Below, in pieces: positions 38,677 through 46,585 of a stretch of 64,000 bases of DNA; positions within the stretch are counted from its first letter, which is position 1; every line of letters starts with the position of its first letter. Made by a program: the position numbers and the translations under genes. Source of the DNA: Mycolicibacterium poriferae (lineage in GTDB: Bacteria > Actinomycetota > Actinomycetes > Mycobacteriales > Mycobacteriaceae); the NCBI RefSeq assembly GCF_010728325.1, contig NZ_AP022570.1:2294001-2358000 (forward strand), given 5' to 3'. The notes beneath the pieces were generated by a model, which was not told the origin of the DNA, did no database searches, and saw only the letters and a program-made list of their open reading frames with translations.

Positions 38677-38685
38677 CGGTTCCTC

Positions 38686-39435
38686 TCAGAGCGTGTTGGA
38701 CGTGCGGGCGTGGCGACGGGCCTGTTCGGCGGCGACGGCGGGGGTGCCGCGCCACGGCATACCGTGCCCAGGAATGAGCACCTCGGCGTCGACGCCGGCC
38801 AGGCATTGCAGGGCGGCCTCCGCTTCGGCGGGAGCGTGGGCGAAGAACGGGGGCAGGAGCTGAGGACCGCTGAGGGGCGACAGCGGGTGGCCGGTGACCA
38901 ATGCATCGCCAGTGACCAGGACACCCTTGTCCGGCAGGTGGAAAGCACTGTGGCCCGAGGTGTGGCCTGCGCAGGCGACCGGTACCGGAGCACCGGGGAC
39001 GTCGAGCGGCCCCGGTGTCGGGTAGGGCTCGGCATGCGCGATCTGCACTGGCTTCAGCGCGCCGGCGACCATGATCCGTGCAGTCCAGCGCAACGCGGAC
39101 GGCCGGTAGCAGCGCTTGATGATGTCTGTGGGCTTGGCCTGTTCGAGGTGGCCGTCGCGGGCGTGTGGCACTTCGGCGCTGCTCATGAACACCGGTGTGG
39201 CGTACTTTTGGTGGAAGTGGTTTATCGCACCCATGTGGTCCAGGTGAGCGTGGGTCAGAAGCACCGCCTGAACATCGATGGGGTGTCTTCCCAGCATTCG
39301 GATTGAATCCTCCACCGCTGAGGTGTCACCCGGCCAGCCCGCATCGATGAGAGTCAGTTCCGTGCCGTCGCGCAGCAGCACCCAGTTGACAGCGGTGCCT
39401 TCCACGCAGAACACGTCGGGGGCGACCTCCTGCAT
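38686..39435 (-). CDS. MBL-fold metallo-hydrolase
   Basis: A 249-residue metallo-beta-lactamase-fold protein. The metal-binding motif is LLTHAHLDHMGA near residue 68, with CAGHTSGHSAFH and GDALVTGH supplying the further His and bridging Asp, and LIPGHGMPW the last His. The protein is soluble, without a signal peptide. Likely activities are lactone, ester or thioester hydrolysis. The ATG at 39435 has GGAGGAG seven bases upstream, which decides it over the ATG at 39453. It is first in its operon and 22 bp from the first GGAAC palindrome. Confidence 0.83.
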   Translation of the reverse strand: MQEVAPDVFCVEGTAVNWVLLRDGTELTLIDAGWPGDTSAVEDSIRMLGRHPIDVQAVLLTHAHLDHMGAINHFHQKYATPVFMSSAEVPHARDGHLEQAKPTDIIKRCYRPSALRWTARIMVAGALKPVQIAHAEPYPTPGPLDVPGAPVPVACAGHTSGHSAFHLPDKGVLVTGDALVTGHPLSPLSGPQLLPPFFAHAPAEAEAALQCLAGVDAEVLIPGHGMPWRGTPAVAAEQARRHARTSNTL

Positions 39436-39456
39436 AAGAAACTCCTCCACCATGCC

Positions 39457-39470
39457 GGAACAATCGTTCC
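39457..39470. promoter_or_regulatory. Operator copy 1, GGAAC-N4-GTTCC
   Basis: Perfect inverted repeat GGAAC-AATC-GTTCC, extended by flanking C and G to 16 bp, in the 96-bp divergent promoter region. It lies 22 bp upstream of the MBL-fold ATG. The same motif with another spacer recurs 28 bp downstream. Confidence 0.75.
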
Positions 39471-39497
39471 GACAGTAACACCGATCAGCGTTAAAGT

Positions 39498-39511
39498 GGA
39501 ACGACTGTTCC
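39498..39511. promoter_or_regulatory. Operator copy 2, GGAAC-N4-GTTCC
   Basis: Second perfect copy, GGAAC-GACT-GTTCC, 20 bp upstream of the FAH-family GTG and just upstream of its ribosome-binding site AGGAG. The centre-to-centre distance from copy 1 is 41 bp, about four helical turns, so two bound dimers would sit on one face. The TetR encoded at 40440 is the likely ligand. Confidence 0.75.
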
Positions 39512-39531
39512 GCGTTCTTGAGGAGAATTTG

Positions 39532-40443
39532 GTGAAGCTGAGACGCGTACGCACGGCCGCTGGCCTGGAAGTGCAGACCAACGACGCCAGCGGCTCCTGG
39601 CAGCCGTGTGACGACAGCAGCTCGCTGGGCGGACGCACTTTCGATCGAGAATGGGAACTCACCCGCGCCGACGAACACCTGCAGCACGGCGCCGTGCTGT
39701 TGCCCTTTCAGCCGGTGTCGTTTCGCGACTTCATGCTCTACGAGCGCCACGTCCTCGACGCCAGCCGCGGTCTGGTCCGGCGCTTTCATCCCTTCCAATA
39801 CCGGTTTGTCGAGGCGGTCGAAGCGCTGACCCGGTGCACGTTTCCGCTCCTGAAACCCAAGCCGTTGTTCTACACCCAGCCCATGTACTACATGTCGAAT
39901 GCCATGACGTTCGTTCCTTCGGGCACACCGATCGCCGCCCCGACCTACACTCGCGCGCTGGACTACGAACTGGAGATCGGTTTCGTCCTGGCGCGTGGAC
40001 TGTTCAACGCCACCCCCGCCGAGGCGCTGGACGCGATCGGCGCATTCGTCGTGCTCAATGATTTCAGCGCCCGTGACGTGCAGCGCGCGGAGATGGCCAG
40101 TGGGTTCGGCCCCCAGAAATCCAAGCACTTCGCCAGCTCTCTGTCGGAGGTGGCTGTCACGGCCGACGAGATCCTTCCCCATATCGACGATCTGCACGGA
40201 ACCGTCGCCATCAACGGAGTCACCGTGGCCAACGTGTCCAGCGCCGGTATGCACCACACACTCGGTCAAGTCCTCGCCCACGCGTCCTGCGGCGAACACC
40301 TCCGTCCCGGTGAACTGTTCGCCACCGGCACACTGCCCGGTGGCAGCGGTATGGAGACGGGACACTGGCTGCAACCCGGCGACACGGTGGAGCTGGCCAT
40401 CGACGCCATCGGCAGCATCGAACACGCGATCATCGACTCATGA
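39532..40443 (+). CDS. Fumarylacetoacetate hydrolase family protein
   Basis: A 303-residue FAH-fold enzyme. DYELEIGFVLARG and FVVLNDFSARDVQRAEM carry the acidic metal ligands typical of the family, with GPQKSKHFASSLSEVAV and GELFATGTLPGGSGMETGHWLQPGDTVELAIDAIG at the end. Such enzymes hydrolyse C-C bonds or hydrate/decarboxylate 2-oxo acids from ring cleavage. The GTG at 39532 has AGGAG six bases upstream, better than upstream options. The stop overlaps the TetR ATG (ATGA), making a FAH-TetR operon. Confidence 0.83.
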   Translation: MKLRRVRTAAGLEVQTNDASGSWQPCDDSSSLGGRTFDREWELTRADEHLQHGAVLLPFQPVSFRDFMLYERHVLDASRGLVRRFHPFQYRFVEAVEALTRCTFPLLKPKPLFYTQPMYYMSNAMTFVPSGTPIAAPTYTRALDYELEIGFVLARGLFNATPAEALDAIGAFVVLNDFSARDVQRAEMASGFGPQKSKHFASSLSEVAVTADEILPHIDDLHGTVAINGVTVANVSSAGMHHTLGQVLAHASCGEHLRPGELFATGTLPGGSGMETGHWLQPGDTVELAIDAIGSIEHAIIDS

Positions 40444-41120
40444 CCAACCCCGGCCCGGATATTCCACAGACACTGACCACGCGTGAGGCCAACCGGGCCG
40501 CCCTGCGGAGCCGGCTGCTCGACAGTGCGGAAGAGCTGTTCGCCGCCCGCGGCTACTTCGGCGTCAGCGTCCGTGACATCACCGACCACGCCGGCACCCG
40601 GCTGGCCGCGATCAGCGAGCAGTTCGGCGGTAAGGAAGCCTTGTTTCGCGCGGTGCTGGTTCGCCGCATTCAGCCTCTCAACGACGAGCGCCGCGCCCTC
40701 CTGGCGGCACTGCCCGCCAGCGGGCCACGAGCGCGGCGCCTCCGTGCGGTCATCGAGGCGTTCACCGAACCCCTGCGCCAACGAGCCGGCAATCCGGGAT
40801 GGGACAACTATTTCCGCTTCATCGCCCAACTCGCCAACTCCGGGCACCCCATCAGGCGATTCATCGCTGATGACTTCAACGCCATCGCCGCCGACTTCAT
40901 CGCTCACCTGCAAGCCCTGTTCCCAGCCGCTAGCGAAGAAGCCATCTACGACGCCTACCTGCACCTGGTCGCCGCCACTATGTACACCTACTCCAACAAC
41001 CTGCGCCTAGACAGCCTCACCCAAGGCCGCATGCACGCCGACGACATCGACAAACGCCACCAAGCACTGCTGCGTTTCGCTGAAGGTGGCATACACACCC
41101 TCGCCACCGCACCGCGATAA
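40440..41120 (+). CDS. TetR-family regulator of the FAH/MBL island
   Basis: A 226-residue TetR protein. The DNA-binding region is NRAALRSRLLDSAEELFAARGYFGVSVRDITDHAGTRLAAISEQFGGKEALFRAVL, where the usual Y-F in the recognition helix is replaced (AAISEQFGGKE), a subclass seen in some catabolic regulators. The C-terminal domain (TetR_C, LRLDSLTQGR) is helical. Cotranslated with the FAH gene, it probably represses both divergent units through the two GGAAC-N4-GTTCC sites and is itself autoregulated. Confidence 0.85.
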   Translation: MTNPGPDIPQTLTTREANRAALRSRLLDSAEELFAARGYFGVSVRDITDHAGTRLAAISEQFGGKEALFRAVLVRRIQPLNDERRALLAALPASGPRARRLRAVIEAFTEPLRQRAGNPGWDNYFRFIAQLANSGHPIRRFIADDFNAIAADFIAHLQALFPAASEEAIYDAYLHLVAATMYTYSNNLRLDSLTQGRMHADDIDKRHQALLRFAEGGIHTLATAPR

Positions 41121-41452
41121 CCCGCGACAGAGCGCCGCAGCGTCCGCGATCGGTTCTACCCATGGTGCTTGTGCGCGGGGTGGCGCTCCGTATCCGAAAA
41201 ACGAGACACCCACGGCCAGCCCATCCGCCGCTGGATCGGCCCTGGTCGCCGTGTCCGATTGGCTGGCGGTCCCAACCGCAACCATGCAGGGCAGCGGCCC
41301 GCCAGTTCGCAACGTACGGACGCGTCCGGTGGGCGAACGGCGATGTCGCCGGCGTCAGGCGGTCTCAGAAATGCCCGGCTAAGCGCGCCGGATGATGACG
41401 TTGAAGCGTGAGAACCTGGCCGCTGGCTGCTTAATGTCGCCGAGCGCGCTGT

Positions 41453-41490
41453 TCCTCAGCGAGTGTGAATCTCCTCAGCGAGTGTGAATC
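41453..41490. repeat. 19-bp tandem duplication
   Basis: TCCTCAGCGAGTGTGAATC is present twice, adjacent and identical (41453-41471 and 41472-41490), in non-coding DNA about 200 bp upstream of ssrA. It is another member of the tandem duplications seen across this window. Confidence 0.92.
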
Positions 41491-41643
41491 CTCTGCGAAT
41501 CTGCCGGCCGCTTTTCGCACTGGCTTCACGCTCGGCGGGTGGGGCGCCGCCGGAACCAACGCTCGGCGGTGGCGGGCGGGAACCAATCGGTTGGCAGGGG
41601 CGCGCGGGAACACTTAATCGGTTGGCCGTGTTGGATTCGTCGG

Positions 41644-41649
41644 TAGTAT
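41644..41649 (+). promoter_or_regulatory. Putative -10 element for ssrA
   Basis: TAGTAT lies 48 bp upstream of the mature tmRNA 5' end, with TTGGCC about 18 bp further upstream as a possible -35. The distance leaves a 5' leader to be removed by RNase P, as expected for tmRNA. Confidence 0.4.
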
Positions 41650-41696
41650 GGAGAGTCCGCCGACGGTCGGCGGGTGTGCCGAAGTTTCACAGACAA

Positions 41697-42065
41697 GGGG
41701 CTGAACGGTTTCGACTTCGCGCATCGAATCAAGGGAAGCGTGCCGGTGCAGGCAATTGACCACCGTTAAGCGTCGTTGCAACCAATTAAGCGCCGATTCC
41801 AATCAGCGCGACTACGCTCTCGCTGCCTAAGCGACAGCTGGTCCGTCAGACCGGGTAATCCCTCGACCCGGATCCTGGCGTCATCTAGAGGGATCAACTG
41901 GTGAGTCCGGTCGCGGGACTCATCGGGACACCAAACAGCGACTGGGATCGTCATCCTGACTTGTTCGCGTGATCAGGAGATCCGAGTAGAGGCATAGCGA
42001 ACTGCGCACGGAGAAGCCTTGAGGGAATGCCGTAGGACCCGGGTTCGATTCCCGGCAGCTCCACC
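41697..42065 (+). ncRNA. ssrA: Transfer-messenger RNA (tmRNA)
   Basis: tmRNA rescues stalled ribosomes with SmpB and adds a degradation tag. The 5' end GGGGCTGAACGGTTTCGAC pairs with the 3' end through the acceptor stem GGGGCTG / CAGCTCC. The T-arm GGGTTCGATTCCC lies at about 42041-42053. The messenger part reads GCC GAT TCC AAT CAG CGC GAC TAC GCT CTC GCT GCC TAA (41792-41830), a tag ADSNQRDYALAA, one residue from the M. tuberculosis tag as I recall it (H replaced by N). The 3' CCA is not fully encoded (ACCG). Length about 369 bases, normal for mycobacteria. The 3' end is intact, so no integrated element interrupts it. Confidence 0.95.
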
Positions 42066-42067
42066 GA

Positions 42068-42097
42068 AAAGGGGCCGCAGAGATGCGGCCCCTTTCG
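42068..42097 (+). terminator. Rho-independent terminator of ssrA
   Basis: A perfect 12-bp stem, AAAGGGGCCGCA / TGCGGCCCCTTT, with loop GAGA begins two bases after the tmRNA 3' end. The stem's own TTT and following CG form the only T-rich tail. Confidence 0.85.
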
Positions 42098-42201
42098 TCT
42101 GTCCGGCTCCTGTGTGAGCGACCGTCGCTTGGAAGTGCCCGCAGCGGGTATCCCGACGCCTCGACGGAACCGCCGCAGTTCAGCGCATCGGGGAGGCACG
42201 C

Positions 42202-43539
42202 GTGACAACGGAACCGACCACGACGCCTGCAACAGCGGCCGACGATGTCGAGGGCAGGCTCAGCCGCCGCGTGACCGGGCCGCTGCTGTTCCTGTTCATC
42301 CTCGGCGACGTGCTCGGAGCCGGTATCTACGCGCTGATGGGTGTGCTGGCCGAGGACGTCGGCGGAATGTTGTGGGCGCCGCTGCTGGTAGCGCTCGTGT
42401 TGGCCCTGCTGACCGCCGGTTCCTACGCCGAGTTGGTGACCAAGTATCCGAAAGCCGGCGGTGCCGCCGTGTTCGCCCAGCGCGCGTTCCGGCAGCCTCT
42501 GGTGTCGTTCCTGGTCGGCTTCTGCATGCTGGCCGCCGGTGTGACCAGCGCCGCCGGACTGTCGTTGGCGTTCGCCGGCGACTACCTGGCCACGTTCGTC
42601 GACGTCCCGGTCACCGCAGCGGCGCTGCTGTTCCTGGCCCTGGTCGCCGCGCTCAACGCCCGCGGCATCAGCGAATCGCTCAAGACGAACGTCGTGATGA
42701 CCGTGATCGAGCTCACCGGTCTGCTGATCGTCATCGTGGCGGTCGCGGTGATGGTTGGCGGCGGGCGCGGCGATCTCGGCCGCGTCGGCCAGTTGCCCGA
42801 GGGCGCCACCCCGGCGCTGGCCATCCTCGCCGGGGCGATCATCGCGTACTACTCGTTCGTCGGGTTCGAGACGTCGGCGAACCTCGCCGAAGAGATCCGT
42901 CACCCCAGCAAGGTGTACCCGACCGCCTTGTTCGGCGCCCTGATCGCCGCCGGCGTCATGTATGCGCTGGTCGGTGTTGCCAGCGCCATCGCGCTGCCAC
43001 CGGCGCAGCTGTCCGAGTCGTCAGGGCCGCTGCTGGCTGTCGTCGACGCATCCGGGGTCGGTGTGCCGGGCTGGTTGTTCAGCGCCATCGCGCTCGTGGC
43101 GGTGGCCAACGGTGCCCTGCTGACCATGATCATGGCGAGCCGGCTCGCCTACGGTATGGCCGACAACGGACTGCTCCCACACGTACTGAGCAAGGTGTTG
43201 CCCAACCGCCGCACACCCTGGGCGGCGATCCTGGCCACCACCGCCGTGGCGATGCTTCTCACCCTGGTGGGCGATCTGTCGACCCTGGCGGAAACGGTAG
43301 TCCTGCTGTTGCTGGTGGTGTTCGTCTCCACCAACGTCGCGGTGCTGGTGCTGCGCCGCGACCCCGTCGCGCACGAGCACTTCCGGGTGTGGACGCCGGT
43401 GCCTGTGCTCGGTGTGGCCTCGTGCGTGCTGTTGATGACCCAACAGACCGCAAAGGTGTGGCTGTTCGGGGCCATACTGGTGGGCGTGGGTGCTCTGCTG
43501 TACGGCGCAGCCCGCCTGGCTGCTCGCGCGAAGCGGTGA
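42202..43539 (+). CDS. APC-family amino acid permease
   Basis: A 445-residue transporter with about twelve hydrophobic helices. The start of the first core helix, FLFILGDVLGAGIYALMGVLAEDVGG, has the unwound G-[AS]-G-I substrate-binding motif of the amino acid-polyamine-organocation family. Later landmarks are SFVGFETSANLAEEIRHPSKVYP (helix 6 region) and MADNGLLPHVLSKVLPNRRTPW. No specificity can be read. The GTG at 42202 has GGGGAGG upstream. The stop overlaps the GTG of the DUF309 gene, an arrangement that suggests coupling. Confidence 0.9.
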   Translation: MTTEPTTTPATAADDVEGRLSRRVTGPLLFLFILGDVLGAGIYALMGVLAEDVGGMLWAPLLVALVLALLTAGSYAELVTKYPKAGGAAVFAQRAFRQPLVSFLVGFCMLAAGVTSAAGLSLAFAGDYLATFVDVPVTAAALLFLALVAALNARGISESLKTNVVMTVIELTGLLIVIVAVAVMVGGGRGDLGRVGQLPEGATPALAILAGAIIAYYSFVGFETSANLAEEIRHPSKVYPTALFGALIAAGVMYALVGVASAIALPPAQLSESSGPLLAVVDASGVGVPGWLFSAIALVAVANGALLTMIMASRLAYGMADNGLLPHVLSKVLPNRRTPWAAILATTAVAMLLTLVGDLSTLAETVVLLLLVVFVSTNVAVLVLRRDPVAHEHFRVWTPVPVLGVASCVLLMTQQTAKVWLFGAILVGVGALLYGAARLAARAKR

Positions 43540-44024
43540 CCGCGGACATGGCCCGTGACCGCGACGAAACCGGTCGCCCGCGCAACGACCGTCCGCGCGA
43601 TGCGCTGGGCCGTCCACTCCCGCACGGCAGCCCTGGTGTCGCCCGGATCCCCGAGGACCTCGAACTAGCGCCGCACGATTCGCTGACCTATGCCCAGCAA
43701 CTCCTGGACCAGGGCTTCCCGTTCCACGCCCACGATGTGCTCGAGGCGGCCTGGAAGACAGGTCCGGACAGCGAGAAGCATCTGTGGAAGGCGCTGGCGC
43801 AGCTTGCGGTGGGTGTCACCCACATCCAGCGGGGCAACGCCAAGGGTGCGATCACTCTCCTTCGTCGCGCATCGGACGGCCTCTCGGTCGGCGGTGAGGC
43901 GCCCTACGGCATCGACACCGTAGGCCTGGCGGCCCACGCCGCGGCACTGAGCGAGGACCTCGCCGCCGAGGTCGACATTGCTCCGCAACGCCTGAAGCCC
44001 CGCCTGGTGGCCGGCCCGGGGTAG
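43536..44024 (+). CDS. DUF309 domain protein
   Basis: A 162-residue protein whose second half matches DUF309: LLDQGFPFHAHDVLEAAWKTGPDSEKHLWKALAQLAVGVTHIQRGNAKGAITLLRRASDGL, where H-A-H-[DE]-V-L-E-x-x-W is the signature. The family is all-helical and of unknown function. The N-terminal 50 residues are basic and low in complexity. Start chosen: GTG 43536 overlapping the permease stop (GTGA); ATG 43548 is the alternative. Confidence 0.8.
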   Translation: MTADMARDRDETGRPRNDRPRDALGRPLPHGSPGVARIPEDLELAPHDSLTYAQQLLDQGFPFHAHDVLEAAWKTGPDSEKHLWKALAQLAVGVTHIQRGNAKGAITLLRRASDGLSVGGEAPYGIDTVGLAAHAAALSEDLAAEVDIAPQRLKPRLVAGPG

Positions 44025-44095
44025 GGCATGTGCCCAACTCAGCCCGCCCCAGGCGCACATCGCGCACCATGGAAGCGGTGGGGAACCGGCGACAG

Positions 44096-45526
44096 ATGAC
44101 GAGCACGGCACCAGAACCCGACCCGACGAGACATACCGTCCTGCCCGAGGCCGACAGCGGTTCCTACCGTTCGCTGCGCCGGCGGCCGGTCACCCGTGCC
44201 GAGCGATATGCCCTCGGCAAGAGCCTGCGCAAGCGTGTAAAGCGCCGGACGCTGGCCGACTGGGCCGCGCCGCCGGACCGGCCCGACCCGGTTCGTCTGA
44301 TCGAACTCAACCACCAGGGTCGGCTGCCCTCCCTGATCCCGATCCGCGTGGGCCGCATGATCGCCTCCCCGTACGGCTTCCTGCGGGGTTCCGCTGTGGT
44401 GATGGCCGACGACGTGGCACATCTGCCGTCGACGGGCATCACCCCGGTGGTCTGCGGCGACTCGCATCTGGGCAATTTCGGTTTCTACGCCTCCCCGGAA
44501 CGCGACCTGGTGATCGACCTCAACGACTTCGACGAAGCCCACCCGGGTGGCTGGGAATGGGATCTGCGTCGGCTGGTGGCCAGCATCTGGGTTGCCGGAC
44601 GGCACAACGGCACTTCCGAGGAAGACTGCGGCGCGGCGGTGCACTCCTGTGTGACGGCCTACCGTCTGGAGTTGCGTCGGCTGGCCGACGAGCCGCTGTT
44701 CTCGCGTTCGTTCACCCGGCTGGACGTCGACCGGCTGGCGGGGCAGGCGGCTGGTCCGCTCGCCGACCAGGTGCAGCGGTCGGCCAAACGGGCGCGCAAC
44801 CGCACCAGCGACCGTGCGCTGCCCCGGTTCACCAAGGAGATCGACGGCCAGCGCAGGATCGTCGAGGAGGCCCCGCTGATCACCCGTCTTCCGCAACGCG
44901 AAGCCGACGCGTTGGCCGTGGCGCTCGACGACTACCTGCCCACTCTGTCCACCCACTGGCGCCGGGTCCTGGGCGGCTACACCCTGCTCGACGTCGCGCA
45001 GAAGGTGGTCGGCGTGGGCAGTGTCGGACTGCGCGCCTACGTCGCGCTGCTGGAGGGATCCTCGTCCGAAGACGTCGTCTTCCTGCAGCTCAAGCAGGCG
45101 CGCCGATCGGTGCTGGCGCGCTATGTGCACGGCGAATCTGCCTGGCACGCCCACCAGGGACAGCGGGTGGTCGAGTACCAGCAGGCGTTGCAGACGGTCA
45201 GCGACCCGCTGCTGGGCTGGACCACCATGGGCGGGGTGCAGTTCTACGTCCGGCAGTTCCGGAACATGAAGGGCACCATTCCGTTGGATGCGATGGACTC
45301 CACGGCCCTGATCGACTACACCGCCGTGGTGGGCCAACTGCTCGCCAAAGGGCATGCCCGCACCAGCGGCGCGTCGATGATCGCCGGCTACCTGGGGCGC
45401 TCGGACCGGGTCGCCGACGCGCTGAGCGCTTTTGCCCGGCGTTACGCCGACCAGACGGAAGCCGATCACGCGGCGCTGGTGACGGCTGTGGACAGCGGTC
45501 GGTTGCCGGTCGAGCGCGGGGTGTAG
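44096..45526 (+). CDS. DUF2252 domain protein
   Basis: A 476-residue kinase-fold-like protein of the DUF2252 family. Features are GDSHLGNFGFYASPERDLVIDLNDFDEAHPGGWEWDLRRLVASIWVAG, with catalytic-loop-like GDSHLGNFG and metal-site-like DFDE, and YVRQFRNMKGTIPLDAMDS near the C-terminus. Biochemical role not established, though the residues for phosphotransfer look intact. ATG 44096 (MTSTAPEPD) is chosen; the frame extends to 44030 without features. The next gene begins four bases after the stop. Confidence 0.82.
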   Translation: MTSTAPEPDPTRHTVLPEADSGSYRSLRRRPVTRAERYALGKSLRKRVKRRTLADWAAPPDRPDPVRLIELNHQGRLPSLIPIRVGRMIASPYGFLRGSAVVMADDVAHLPSTGITPVVCGDSHLGNFGFYASPERDLVIDLNDFDEAHPGGWEWDLRRLVASIWVAGRHNGTSEEDCGAAVHSCVTAYRLELRRLADEPLFSRSFTRLDVDRLAGQAAGPLADQVQRSAKRARNRTSDRALPRFTKEIDGQRRIVEEAPLITRLPQREADALAVALDDYLPTLSTHWRRVLGGYTLLDVAQKVVGVGSVGLRAYVALLEGSSSEDVVFLQLKQARRSVLARYVHGESAWHAHQGQRVVEYQQALQTVSDPLLGWTTMGGVQFYVRQFRNMKGTIPLDAMDSTALIDYTAVVGQLLAKGHARTSGASMIAGYLGRSDRVADALSAFARRYADQTEADHAALVTAVDSGRLPVERGV

Positions 45527-45529
45527 CGC

Positions 45530-45661
45530 ATGACGGTGCCGGCGCGTCCGGACGACATCACCGCCGAGGTGTTCCGACAGCTGACCGGCCATACCGCGGT
45601 GACGGGCGTCGAGGTCATCGACGCCGATCACGGCACCGCGGTCCGGGCCGCCTGGCAGTGA
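45530..45661 (+). pseudogene. N-terminal fragment of an APH-family gene (frameshifted)
   Basis: A 43-residue frame, starting with an ATG four bases after the DUF2252 gene and ending TGG CAG TGA. It reads DDITAEVFRQLTGHTAVTGVEVIDADHGTAVRAAWQ, the expected N-terminus of the phosphotransferase that continues in the next frame (TGPPGTPAQVFAKL). Restoring one G at the junction (CAGTGGACT for CAGTGACT) would join both into one chain of about 350 residues. Either a real one-base deletion or a sequence error. Confidence 0.65.
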
Positions 45662-46581
45662 CTGGACCACCGGGGACACCGGCGCAGGTATTCGCCAAAC
45701 TGACTCCGACCCGGCCGGTGGAGCGGCTGTTCAACATCGCGATGCGGTTGGGGCGCAACGAGGTCGAGGTCTACCGCCGGGTGGGCGCGGAGCTCGGTGA
45801 GGTCGCGCCGGCGGTGTATGCGGCGGCCTCCGCGCGGGGCCGGTCGGTAGTGCTGATGGAGGACCTGGCGTTGCGCGGGGCGCGTTTCGGCGACGTCGCC
45901 GGATCGTGTACGCCCGACGAGGCCCGCGCCGTGGCCAGGGCGCTGGCGCGAGTGCACGCCGCCTTCTGGGAATCACCGCGTTTCACCACCGACCTCGCCG
46001 TCTTCGCGCCGCCGGCGGCCCGCTCGGTGACGTGGGGCCCGCAGACCTGGCGACTGTTGGCGGCCATCCCGCGCCGCTATGACGACCTCGTCCCGCAGGG
46101 CGTTCGCGCCGAGGCGCACATGCTGCGTCGGCGACGTCGTGCCGTCGCCGAGGTGATGCGGGAGCTCCCGATGACTCTCGTGCACGGCGACACCCACCGC
46201 GGCAACATCTGTTTCGTCGGTGATCGCCCGATCCTGTTCGACTGGCAGGTGGCGGCTCAGGGGCCGGGTGTCAAAGATCTCGCCTACTTCGCCGTCACCT
46301 CGCTGGACACCGATGTGCGGCGCCGGATCGAGCAGGAGCTGCTCGCCGAGTATCTCGAGGCGTTGCAGGCCCACGGTGGCCCCCGGTTGGCGCGTGAGCC
46401 GATCTGGGCCGACTATCGGATGCTGGCGGTGACCGCGTTCATCGCAGCCGGCGTCACCTCCGCCTTGGGGGCGCGATTACAGGGTGAGGCGGTCACCCGC
46501 ACCGGACTGGACCGCGCCGTGCGTGCGGTGCAGGACCTCGGGTCCTTCACCGAACTGTGGCGACGTGTCGGTCAACGCTGA
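45658..46581 (+). CDS. APH/ecdysteroid-kinase-like phosphotransferase (C-terminal part)
   Basis: A 307-residue frame from a GTG overlapping the stop of the N-terminal fragment (GTGA). The kinase fold is evident: VFAKLTPTRPVERLF resembles the ATP-binding strand with lysine, LGRNEVEVYRRVG the following Glu helix, LVHGDTHRGNICFVGDRPILFDWQVAAQGPGVKDLAYF the catalytic and metal loops. If translation re-initiates, most of the catalytic core would still be made. The substrate is unknown. It is convergent with the following hydrolase gene, with four bases between. Confidence 0.75.
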   Translation: MTGPPGTPAQVFAKLTPTRPVERLFNIAMRLGRNEVEVYRRVGAELGEVAPAVYAAASARGRSVVLMEDLALRGARFGDVAGSCTPDEARAVARALARVHAAFWESPRFTTDLAVFAPPAARSVTWGPQTWRLLAAIPRRYDDLVPQGVRAEAHMLRRRRRAVAEVMRELPMTLVHGDTHRGNICFVGDRPILFDWQVAAQGPGVKDLAYFAVTSLDTDVRRRIEQELLAEYLEALQAHGGPRLAREPIWADYRMLAVTAFIAAGVTSALGARLQGEAVTRTGLDRAVRAVQDLGSFTELWRRVGQR

Positions 46582-46585
46582 CGGG

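Larger units (their letters stand above)
41121..41696. other. Gene-free region upstream of ssrA
   Basis: A 576-bp stretch without a supportable gene. Short frames on both strands are low-complexity shadows with no motif. The only structures noted are a 19-bp tandem duplication (41453-41490), two copies of AATCGGTTGGC (about 41587 and 41615) and a -10-like element for ssrA. It may be the scar of the accessory island to its left. Confidence 0.5.

Noticed and set aside
41007..41312. Minus-strand frame of 101 codons near the TetR gene
   Set aside because: It overlaps the TetR 3' end, has no motif and no plausible ribosome-binding site.
42030..42066. tRNA-like T-arm and acceptor end
   Set aside because: There is no separate tRNA body; the sequence is the 3' end of tmRNA, whose 5' half is at 41697.
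41697..42201. Integrative element in the tmRNA gene
   Set aside because: The tmRNA 3' end and its terminator are intact, no integrase is nearby and no repeated 3' fragment was found.
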